Shown one piece after another: positions 34,839 to 46,800 of a stretch of 64,000 nucleotides of DNA. Source of the stretch: Aptenodytes patagonicus (taxonomy: Eukaryota; Chordata; Aves; Sphenisciformes; Spheniscidae); NCBI RefSeq assembly GCF_965638725.1, contig NC_134960.1, forward strand, positions 6,140,501 through 6,204,500. Direction: 5' to 3'. A program made the position numbers and the translations under genes. Below the pieces are notes generated by a model. The model had not been told where the DNA came from and searched no databases. It worked only from the letters and a program-made list of their open reading frames with translations. The number at the start of each line of letters is the position of its first letter. Position 1 is the first letter of the stretch.

Positions 34839-37800
34839 TTAAAAAGATCCTCCAAGAACTGTGCTAGCTTTGAGGTACTGTTTGACTTTTAGATCTTTTC
34901 TTGAAAATAAGATAATGCTCGGAATTCACAAACATGTATTCCAACTGGTGTGGGACACCAGTCTCTCTTGATTTGTAGAGTAAATTCTGATTTTGCTACA
35001 TAAAGTGTGTTTACAAGGAAATTCAAGCAAATATTTTAAGAATTTAAAAAGTGTTTTGTCATGTTGTAAATTTAGGCTGAAATTTTGCATAAATATGGAG
35101 GTTCTTTAAGAGACTGCAAAAATTGCCATGTGGTATTTCTAAATGACTGTCCAACAGAGAAATTTATGGAAGGAGGAATACAAATAGAGTTCTTTGAATT
35201 GTGAAGAGTCTTTCCGTCCAGATCATTGAATCTGTGTCTTGCTTCAAGTGCCATGTGCCTTAACATGTGAATAGCATTCTTTACTTGAAGGTTACAGATG
35301 CAGAAACCTAGTTAAATGCTGCTTCAGAAATCAGCATTATATATCAGCATTAGGCTTGGATATCCACTTGGACATCTGCTGCCTCTGCATAAGGAAATGC
35401 ATTAAGTGATGGCTCTTTCTTTTCGTGCCTGGTAATCTCACTATAGGCTGATTCCAACCAGGAGAGGAGCAGGTAGTGAAGAGGATGGATGGGTGATGTT
35501 GATTGGAAATCCTTTCAGCTACAAGGGTTTCTTTGATCACAGTCACCTGTTTGCATTGGGCGGGCGGGGGGAAGAGGTGTTAATTAATAAAATGCAGAAA
35601 ACTATTGATTCGTATTTAAAACCTTTCAAAAGATTTCTTAATGAGCATTACAGTAGCATGAACCCTTTAAGAACTGTATGCATTTGCCTTGCAAAATAAA
35701 ATGTGACAATGTTTTTTGTTTTATTAATGTTCGCACTGTATTTTCCTTGCAAAATACTTGGTCATCTAATACAGAAAGCCACAAATGTTGTAACTTCTCT
35801 CATTTAAATCACTGAGCTTTTTCGCTGCAGGCTTTTTTATGCCACTCACTTTCTTATAGCTCGCTGAAATGATACCTATATTAAACCTTTTGTTACCAGG
35901 GACTGAGTCCCAGATACACGTGTATTGGTGTAGCTTTCCCCAGGCACTAAATATGACTTCTTTTATTTTGAAGAAAATCATTTAGGGAAAGGAATTATAA
36001 TGTGTGTATGTTGGTATAATATTAACCAGACTGTTCTTAATATTGGTGAGTCATGGTGGGGTTTTTAAAGGCTGTCGCAAGTACCTTTTTGCCTTGGACA
36101 AACTGATGTTGGTACTCTTCTTATAATGCTTTTGGTACAGTGAGATGACTTTGTAAATGAAAGAGGATCCACTCCTGGGGGGAAAGAAATTTTGGAGAGA
36201 AGAAATGTTTTGGGACCTTCTGATGATATCTCACATTCCTTGCATGCGGCAATGTAAAAATCTTGATTCTGTCACACAAATCCATGTTTCCACCCTTCAG
36301 TTTATACAAAAATCATACCGTTTTTTTAAATATCTGGCAGTAGTTTATGCAGCTTTTAGTTGAATGCCAGATGGAAATCCATGTTCTCAACTAAGCGTTT
36401 TAGTCACCCTAAATATAGTGCTTCTATCTGTTCTTGGCTGGATTAATGCCATAGAATATAGATTTTTGGTTTGAAAGACGTTGCACAGAAACAGGAGGCA
36501 AACTGAAGAAGCATCTTTCATCCCAAATATAAACTGTAATTGAAAAAAAATCTGTTTCTTACATCTATGTTAATTATTGAATTCATGGTCAGTTAGTAAA
36601 TATGTCTTGTTTTGTATGGAACTTGAGAAAGACAGATGTTTAAACCTTAAGTATGGGTTGGAGAAAAACAGTCTTAAGCATCCCTGGCAATACCTTACAT
36701 TCTCTTATGCGTTGCTGAATTTTTTTGATCTATAGAATCAGCTATTAATGGAATTTTCATTGAATAAAATAATAATGATAAAAAACAACAAAAAACCAAA
36801 CAAAACTCCCCCTCAAGCCCCCCCCCACTGCCCCATACATACATATTTACAAAAGGTGTAATTATTGCTAAACCTATATATTTTAAATGTTCTATTTTCT
36901 TTTGTACCTTCCTTCCACAGGGAAAGTGAGAAGCTTAAGTTCATCATTGTGGACACTGACCCATTTGACAGCTTTGCATCTCAGTGACAATTCCTTATCC
37001 CGTATTCCTTCAGATATTGCTAAGCTTCACAATCTGGTATATCTGGACCTGTCCTCTAATAAAATTCGCAGTTTACCAGCAGAGCTCGGAAACATGGTGT
37101 CACTCAGGTATGTAAATTTTAACAGGAGTTAAAATTGTTCTATTATCTTTGTAGCGACAGTTTAAATTTCAGCATAATTTTTGCATTCTAGTAAATGAAA
37201 AGCATAAATAAATTCCCCCTTCCTCACTTCTTTTTATGTGTCTCCCTGAATACTTGGTATGGTCTGTGCAGCTATAGCAATGCTGGCTTTTCTGTGATCT
37301 CCTGTTCCGATATATGACAGTATGGAATGAGCTTCACAAGTGCTCAGTTTGATAGCAATCACCCATTTTATATTTTTCCAAGACAGATTTCCTCTCTTAT
37401 GCATCTCTTCCCAGACTCTTTTACAAATCTTGACGTGGCATTTTTCTGTAAGAAATACTGATGCACGAAAATAATTGCTTTTAACTCATAGTAAGGTAGG
37501 AAAAGGTCAGATTAAACAATCATAATCATGCTAACTACATTTTTTTTCCTCTTTATTACTCTTTAGTAATTATTCTTAACGATAGTTCTCACTCTCTGTT
37601 TATTTTATAACAACTGCAACTTGTCTAATATCATCTCCTTCCCACCTTTGCTATCATGTAACTGCATTCCTGTGCAAACTGGGGAGGAGAAAAAAAATGT
37701 TCTAAAAGCACCTTCTTTTTTTCCCAATTTTACAGTGCCAAGATGTGCAAAGTTTGCATGGAATAATACCTCCTTTTGGAAGCGAAACATGAGTAGTGAT

Positions 37801-40800
37801 GCCTATTTAGATTATAATTAAGGCTGCAGCATTTCACTTTGTAAAAACACTGTTATGTAAACATATAAATGATTTATATGAGAGTAAATACTTACGGGCA
37901 ACATTCTTTTGCCCTTGATCCAAAGGAAGAGCCTTATCTTAGGTTTATTAGACAGTCACCAGTAATTGCTTTCATTGCTTTTAATTTTGAAGACATTTAT
38001 GGACAGCTTTCTCAAATCCAGAAACCACTGAGTCTAAAGGCAACGAGAATGTTATTAGAAGTAAAGAAGATGATAATAGATAAATGGACTGCCAGCACAG
38101 CTTTAGTGAAACTGTGGAAGCAAAGCAAGTTTGCACATAGAAATATCAGTTGCTGCATTTTCTTCTACTTTAGAAAAGTCCACCCTGTTGGGGAGGATTA
38201 AACTAGCTGATTAAATTGGTACTAAAAGCTCAAATTCCAAAGCAGTTAAAGTCTCAACCTTGGAGGCCGAGCAAAGCAGCGTTGCTTTTTAGAGCATAAT
38301 TGGCAGCTCCGTTTCATAGTGTGTCATGCAGTTGTTTTCAGCTGTGAAGCAGTCTGTTCTAAAGAAAGCTTTGCGTTACTATTTCAATTAAAAGCAGTTA
38401 TTAGTAACAGGTTTCTTCCCTCCTTTATCCACTCCTCAAGTATTGTGAGCTAGCAATCCTAAATTTACTGGAATAGTCTCAAATTCACCTTTGTACTTCA
38501 TGAGCATTCTTTTATTTTCATCAGTCTTTTTCCTTTTAAAATATTGCTGTAAATGTGACACTCATGACATGGAGTTAGCTTAGCACTGTATAGTCATCAG
38601 TAGTGTCAAAAGATATTCTTCTTCCCAACACTTTTCCCAATTTATTCTTGCTGATTCTATGAAGCTTCAGCTCTACCAAGTCCTAAGTCTCTTCCGAGTA
38701 GAGAAGGCTAAATCTTGTGAATGTGAAACGTAGCAAAGATCTAGGATCACACTACTCTTCTATTTGTGAGCTAAACGTAACACTTGAGTCCAGATCTCTA
38801 GATGTGAAAAGCTAGTGCATTAATCCACTGCGCTTTCTGTCCTCAGTAATTGCAGCTGATCCATGATTTCTTTTCACTGGGGTGAAAGTGAAGAAAAACC
38901 CGTAAGTGCATCCTACGTGATGGCGCTCTGCAGGTCTCAGCTGTGCTGGAGTTTCATGTTTCAGGCTGGCTCTTACTGCAGACACTTCCCATAGCTTCTG
39001 GGAAGTTGTTCAGACTAAGGGTAATTCAACACTGGGCATGGCTGATATTCTGAGCCGCAGAAATCATTTGTGCTCTCACACGTGAGAATTGATAACAGGT
39101 CTTCCAGCTCCCACATCTGGAGCTCTGGGTTTGCTCTGTACGGCAAAGCTTGCCTAAGGCTCCTTGCATCTCCCTTTGTACTGCAGGTACTTGAAGAAAG
39201 AGGTGTCGGAGAGAGCAGTAAGATTTCTGATCTTTGCGGAAAGAGGAGAAAAAATAAACACTATAAGATGTTACCTTGGAAAGCTCAGCTGTAAAACAGA
39301 TTCTCTTGATATGCTTGAGAGAACTAGTGGGATTTGCTGTGATCCCCTTTGCTGTGTAGAGGGGGTGGGTTCCGCAGAGGCAAGGATCATTAGAGAAAAT
39401 AATTCTTTCATCCAAGAGAGAAAGTGTAGCGATACCTACTACTGTGCCATTCTTGCAGCTCAGTGTTTTTCCTCTAGAAGAATTTAATATATTTTTTTGT
39501 AATTCATACACAACTTCTTTTAGACTTCAGCAGTGCTTTGAAAAACTCTTAGAGGAAAAAGTAGCTTCCTAAAGAATAAACTAGTAGCTTTATAATGTCA
39601 TATAGAATATCATCCCTAAAAATAATAGCCATTTACATCTCAAATGTCTGTGGAAGTGCTGAGAACTAGTGGAGATGTTGATTTTTTTTTTTCTTTTTTT
39701 AACCCCCCATCCTCTTTTCTGTCTGCCATGTGCCTCATTCATACTTAGAAACCCTAGAATGACACTGGGCTTCTGAGTTTCTCTAAAATATGTGCTTTTG
39801 TCTATGGGATTTTATATTGGAAAAAAAAAACCCAAAACCCCCGGTTGGCTAGGTGTGTTATAGTCTGGTAATCAGTTGAGTAATGACATTTCTAGATAAC
39901 CCAGTGAAATAAAAAGTAAGTCCCCTCCTGTATCTTCTTCCACTGTTCCACACCCCAGAGCGTCTCTAAAACAAAGCCACTTTACTTCTACCAAGGTTTC
40001 TGAATACGCAGTGAAACGGAGGGAATTTCTCAGGAAGTCCTTGTTAGGGAAGGACCAGGCAGAGTTTACTCTTTAAATGCAAGGCTAGAAGAAGAATTGT
40101 GTCTCTTTGCTTCAAATGCTGTCTTGTAGCAATCTAAAAGAGCTAAGGTAACTCTTGGCATCCACGTTTCCTTTCTCCTTTTTTTTTTTTTTTTACCTTT
40201 TTTCTTTCTATTTCCCTTTTTTGTTGCCCCAAAATGCTTTTCAAGTCTCTAGGCACCAAGTTGTAAACACTTTGAAGTAGCAACTTTATATTGAATATGG
40301 TGAGGAAAGTCTTCACTGCTTAGATGGGAATGCGTTTAAGAAAGTGAAAAGCTCCTAACAAGTCCATTTTCTCTGCCCAGTTTGTTGGGATATCAGAATT
40401 CAGGACATGAATTCTGTTCCTGTCTGCATATTGGTTTTGTAAGTTAAAAAGCATGTATTTTGTCTTAACGCTGAAATGATGAAAAAAAACCCTAACAGAA
40501 AATTACTATTGTAAATGACTATTACGTGGTAATGTCATAGCTCTAATTGTACTGCCATGATCCTGGATTTTTTGCTTATTTGTTTTCTGGGATATAATTT
40601 CCCTTTATTTGGCCTTTAATCATAGCTGAACTATTTCATGGTCTGGTTTGTCAGAGCTGTTACTGCTTCATCACTTGTAGTTATTAAAGTATTTAATTAT
40701 GGCTAATGTTTACAAAATTTCTGACCTTTTAAGATTAATTTGCCAAACAGCTACTTTCCCCTGTACTTCAACATAATACGTATCTTGTCTATGTGTGTGT

Positions 40801-43800
40801 GTTTGAGTACAGCAGGATTTCCCTAACTATGGCTGTTGAGCCTTTGAGTTTTTCAGTATTGTGGTTTGCTAGTATATTGTTTAGTTAAACTTCTTGTACT
40901 ATACTGCTGAAGGCAAATGTTGGTCTGTTTTCAGCCCTATATGATTCTTGCTCTGTCTACAGGGAACTACATTTAAATAACAACCTGTTACGAGTTTTAC
41001 CTTTTGAGCTGGGAAAACTGTTCCAGTTACAGACTTTGGGTCTGAAAGGTATTACTACTTTTTCTTGGTATCTGTGCTTTGTTTAATGATATCGCTTCTG
41101 AGATGTAATGGCTGTAGACTGCTAGTTCATAAAATGTTACTGAATAGCAATCCCAGATGTAGCTACTTAGTCCACATTTATAAATATTGTTATTTAGGGA
41201 TTATTTTAAAAAAGAAAAAGAATGAGTTTGGCGAAGCACTCCACATACAAAGAGGTTTGCTTCTCTTTCTGCAGAGTGAGCGGAAGCTTTCTGTTGGTTG
41301 CATAGGGGTTGAATAAGGTGCTGCTTTAACTTTGAATACCTACAGTTCACTGCAGACTGTTTCTACTCCAACCAAAAAGGGAACGTGCTTGGTACTGCTG
41401 TAGGGTACTGTGCTGTTCGTGCAAGCAGCAATTTAAATCTTTTTCCAATTTTTTTTTTTTCTCTCTGAACTGTATGGATTCTAGCTGTAAAATTGCTGAC
41501 CTCAGGGAAACTTCTATCACAAAATCAGGAGCACTGAGTGATGCAATACCTCTAAACACTGTTAAGTTTCAAAAGTCTGTTTTTCTCCCCCTTAAAACTG
41601 GATAATTGCAATGTACATTGTCCGTGAAAGCTTTTACAATCTGCTTATGCATTTGGCAGATGGTAGACTCTCTACTCAGATATGACTGGCAAATAAACTG
41701 CTGGTGGATGTTTCACTCGCATCGAGCAAAGCGGGCAGAGGTGGCTCCTGCGTTTGGCCTCATCAGCTCCGCCTGCATGTTGTACCGCTCCAATTCTTCA
41801 CTGCTGTCAAATCCAACAACCGCCCTTGGGGTGGTCAATCAGAAGACAGACGCAGGAGGGAATGTGGTTAACTTCACTAGAGCTATTCACGCATCCCGTG
41901 TTTTGTGGGATTGAAGACCTGGGATTTGAAACCTTTAAGTAGTTCATAGTAGATGCAGTATCTTTTCTCAGAGATGCCAGCTTTAAACACTGATACATAA
42001 GTTCATAATGGTTCTGTTTATTTTATTCAATATTTCTGTAAATGTGTTTGCAGGAAATCCACTTACACAGGATATTCTGAACCTTTATCAGGAACCAGAT
42101 GGGACGCGCAGGCTACTGAACTATTTGCTTGATAATTTGGCAGGTACTGCAAAAAGAAGTAAGTGATCATTCTTAAAACATTTATTTCTGCTGCGTAAAA
42201 TAAATGGGATTATCACTTGTTGTGTCTCTAAAATGTTCCCATAGTTTCAACAGAACAACCACCTCCAAGATCTTGGATTATGTTGCAAGAACCAGACCGT
42301 ACAAGACCAACAGGTACTGCAACACTTCTCTTTTTTTTTTTTTTTTTTTTTTTTCCCCCTCCTCCTCTTATAAAAGCTGTGGATCTTTACTATCTGTTTA
42401 AAAATTTTTGATGCTTAAATTAACCAATCATCTGTGCAGTGCTGACCAGCCAGCTGAAGTAGTTCTATCTCAATTGGAACACCTGTTCGAGATTTACCCA
42501 TCTTTTACTAGAAAGTAATTTCTTTTTAATTAACGTCCTCCTCACAGGAATTGAAGCTGTTGTCCACAATTAAACAGTTAAATTATAACAGGCTTAATTG
42601 AACATTTGTTGAAGAATAAAAAAATGAAAGAACATGAGCATAATTTCCCAAAAATATAGAATTTTTTTGTTTTAAGTAACCAATGTATCATCTTTGTCTC
42701 AGCACTTTTCTTGCTGTTGGGATTCAGGTCATGTTTAATTGTTTATTCACTTTTTCGGCATGAATTGTCTAAAATACAGACTCTTCTATTTACCTGCATA
42801 CCAAAAATCTTAGTGGGTTTCTCAGTTATTGTAGTGTCCTCTCTTTCAGGACTGATGGACATCACTTTCCCCTATTAATTTTATTAAGGCGGTTGCTTCA
42901 AAGATCATGATGTTAATGCAGCTTGTCTTTTGCTGTCACCTATTTATTTTCAAAATGCTGGGCTTTGACCCGCCCAATCAGCCCGAGATTGTTGCCTCAA
43001 TTTGCTAAATCTTCAAACAACTGTCTTGTTTCTTTTTCCTAAGTTGTACTCCACGTTTGAGAGGAGCTCCCAATAAGCTGCCAAGTATCTCATTATTGTA
43101 CTGCAAATTCCTTAGTGCTTTTTAAAAACAACCAACCAACCCCAACAAAACAAAACCAAAAATCCATGCTGCTGGATTACCTGTCAGGTTGCCCCAAACT
43201 GTCTCGTTATCACTCCTGTTCCAAATGAATACAGAGAGTAGATGTTTCTTGTCTTTACACCTGAATTGTAAGCTTTTTGAGGTGGAAACATTTGGGGGTT
43301 TATTTTGCCTATACTTTTTCATTGTGCGAAGGGATCCTTGCCCTGTCTATGGATCTGTTGCGGTTCGTGGTGGTAATAATTAAGGTAGACTTTTAAATAA
43401 TCTATTTGAAGAGTTTGCAAATCTTTGTATAGCCAGCAAATGTAAGTGTTCAAATACACTTACCTTGTTCCAGGCTTTTCACAGTAGAGCACCGCTTAGC
43501 ATAAAGTACACTTGTCTGCTATGTACTGCACTAACCATATAAAGAGGGGGTTTGGGTTTTGTTTTCTAATTAACTGCTAGAAGACAGCTGCCATAAGTCC
43601 GAACTCGTAATTTATCTTCTTAAAAGGACTGACAATTTTTTTAGTGTAGATACACATGGTGTGTTTTGGTTGAAGCACGAATTGATAAATTTGCAGAAGA
43701 CAAAAGTAAAGAGCATAATTGTATGGTTTTGGGTTTTTTTGTTAAATATATCAGTGTGTAAGTAAAATTATTGTTCTGCAGCCTTGTTTTCTGTCATGTG

Positions 43801-46800
43801 TTACAACGTGCTCTGTGATAAATATGCTACCCGGCAGCTGTATGGCTATTGTCCATCTTGGGCATTGAACTGGGAATACAGAAAAAAAGCCATTATGCAG
43901 GAAATCCTGAGCTGCAATGCTGACATCATAAGTCTTCAGGTAAAAGATATACTGTTATTTCTTTTCCTTTTCTATTCCCACATGCTGGTTTCTCTATATT
44001 AAATGTATTTACAGTAAACGGTCTGTTTTCAAAATCTTCTGAAAACAAAAGAAAAAAGTGGCGTGTTTAGAACGTTATTTGTTGCTTGACATCAAAAGAA
44101 TGCGTTTCAGCCCACGCAGTTGGAATGTGAACCAGCAGCTGCTGATCAAAGAAGTGTACATGGTGTCTTTGTGCCCGTGTGTGTATGTGGGGCTATAATT
44201 GACACATTTTCAAATAAAAGGCTTGAGATAATCATAACTCTGGGGATTACAGAAATTCATTTGTATTTTCTTAAAATAGGGATATTGCTCTCAAGTTTGC
44301 ATTCTCTGATGTACTTAATTCTTAGAATTTTTTTCCCTTAAATCTAATTTGAAAGTGATTTACACTTCTGAAGAGTCTAAATAATATCAGTCTTCTGTAT
44401 TTTGATAATAGTACATTCATGCTGTGCTGTCTTATAACTTTACAGGAGGTCGAAACGGAACAGTACTACAGTTTTTTCCTGGTAGAATTGAAAGAACGTG
44501 GCTACAATGGATTCTTCAGTCCAAAATCTAGAGCTAGGACAATGTCAGAACAGGAAAGAAAACATGTCGATGGTTGTGCAATATTTTTCAAAACAGAAAA
44601 GTAAGTGATGTGTTTTGCAGAGCCTTCTATTGTGTCTTGCTCTCTTTCACATAATTTCTCAGGTCAGTCTATTGCTCAAACAGTTTGGCATTAGACGCCC
44701 TTTTTGTAGCCATTCAGTGTTTCTTACAGAGCATTCCTATCGTTCGAAAGAGTGGTCTGTACGGGAGAAATCATTTTGTGCGTAACTAGCAATAGAAAAT
44801 TTTACCCTGAAGTTTTGTTTAAGTTAAAATTTCACTGTGTTAGAGCAGTGCAGGTTAGGAGTTCACTAAATTATATTTCAATTGTTGAGTGTGTGTGTCC
44901 CAACCATTAGGTGTTAATAATGAAAAATGAAGCAAATGTCTTATTTTCTTACTTTTTCTGAGTAAAGGGATTGATAATCCCCAAAATTGCTGAAATAAGA
45001 CCTCGGGTGACACTGACTTTTTGATACATTAGCCTTCTGATAAAGCAAAAGACAAGGTGCTTAACATCGCTGCTCGCTTCTGAAAAAAGCCGTTATTTAA
45101 GAGCTGCAGCACTTACTGATTGTGTCATACTGTACTTGTACAACTGTTTGGATATGAGGGTAATAATTTCCCTTCCTCCTCCTGCTTCCATTCCTTTGTA
45201 TCCACAAGTAAATGTAGGTGCCAGGTTTGGTACCATTCGACTCAGAAAAATTATTTAGTCCCTCTCTATTAAACCTGCATCTTGGAACTAGAAACTGGTG
45301 CAGAATTAGAAACAAGCGCTCCTTTTCTATTGTGTGTGTCTCTCTCTGTCTCTCTCTCTCCCCCTCCCCCCCTTAATTGAAACTAAGTTAGTATAAAATA
45401 TCTAAAAATTACTAGGAAAACTATCCTTTGAGTTCATCTTAGGATTTTATGAAATTATGCGATTGGCTGAGATTTTCACATCATAAAGGTGTTTGAGCTT
45501 TAATTAAAAGGAGAATTATCTATAACATTGCCTTTTGTATCTGGCTGCTGAAAAAACCATATATGATGTTTCTCTTTCAGATTTACTTTGGTTCAGAAAC
45601 ATACCGTTGAGTTCAATCAACTAGCTATGGCAAACTCGGAAGGCTCAGAAGCTATGCTGAACAGAGTTATGACAAAAGATAATATTGGCGTTGCTGTATT
45701 GTTAGAACTGCGAAAGGAATTGATAGAAATGTCATGTAAGTCCTATTTAGTTTAATTTTTTAATAGATTGTGTTTTGTAAATGGAGAAAATTGACTTTTG
45801 TTACAGTAAACCAGAGAAACTAGGTTCTACAGATGAGTATAACTTTGCACATTGTATGCTGAGACAAATTTATTTTCAAAGAGCATTTGGGGAAAAGTTG
45901 TATTGCTTAAATGATGATTTTTTTTTCTGCTTATACATTTTTGCTTAAAAAATACAAAAACTTGAGTTTGAGTGATTTTTTTTTTTTGCTTGGAGATATG
46001 TACAGGTATCAGAGTCGGTTGGTGTTAGTTGCGTGTTTCTGGGTCATGTATCTGCATCGCTTTAGCTTGTTATTTTCTTCACTGTCATGCTTATACAACC
46101 TGCTTGTTCTGCCCTGTCATTCTTAATTTAGGAAATGTAAACTGGCTTTGTAAGTGTCGCAGTGGGTACCTACTCAACCTGTGTTATGATTATCCAAATG
46201 ATATTTTATTAATTCAGATTCTAACAAACAAGCCTTTTAAGAAGCACTTCTAGCAAGAGAGGTAACTTATAACGTGGATAACTTAAGATGCAGAGCTCAT
46301 TGCCTAATAAGGTATGAGCAGTGGCTGTTTACCATCGCAACCTGAGGAAAACTGTTCTAATTTTTTAGAACTACACTATTTGCCTGTCATTAGGATTATC
46401 TGTTATTTATGGTAATTCACAGTATTCTTAAATATGTAAGCGTTACCTGTAACAGGATGGTCTGTCTGTTAACGGTCTTGAATGTGAAACACAATTATTC
46501 CTAATGCTTTATATCAACTAAAATGCTTAGTAGATGTAAGAGGAGTTGTGTGACCCTCTTAAATTAAATGGTATTAACCCTCTTCAAGTTATACTGGTAT
46601 TTTGTTTTATTTTTTAAACATCTCGTTTAAAATTCAACAATAGTGTGTTTTGTTGCTGACCGTGTAAGGTAAATAATTGATTTTAAATTTTAGCTGGCAA
46701 GCCACATCTTGGGATGGAAAAGCAGCTAGTTCTTGTAGCTAATGCACATATGCATTGGGACCCAGATTATTCTGATGTGAAGCTGGTTCAGACTATGATG

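Noticed and set aside
37869..38201. 110-codon + strand frame downstream of coding exon 2
   Set aside because: It looked moderately protein-like but has no acceptor or donor giving a frame-consistent exon, and CNOT6 is complete without it.
39026..39511. 161-codon minus-strand frame in the intron before coding exon 3
   Set aside because: The amino-acid pattern is not recognisable and overlapping + strand frames of similar length exist. It is most likely chance.
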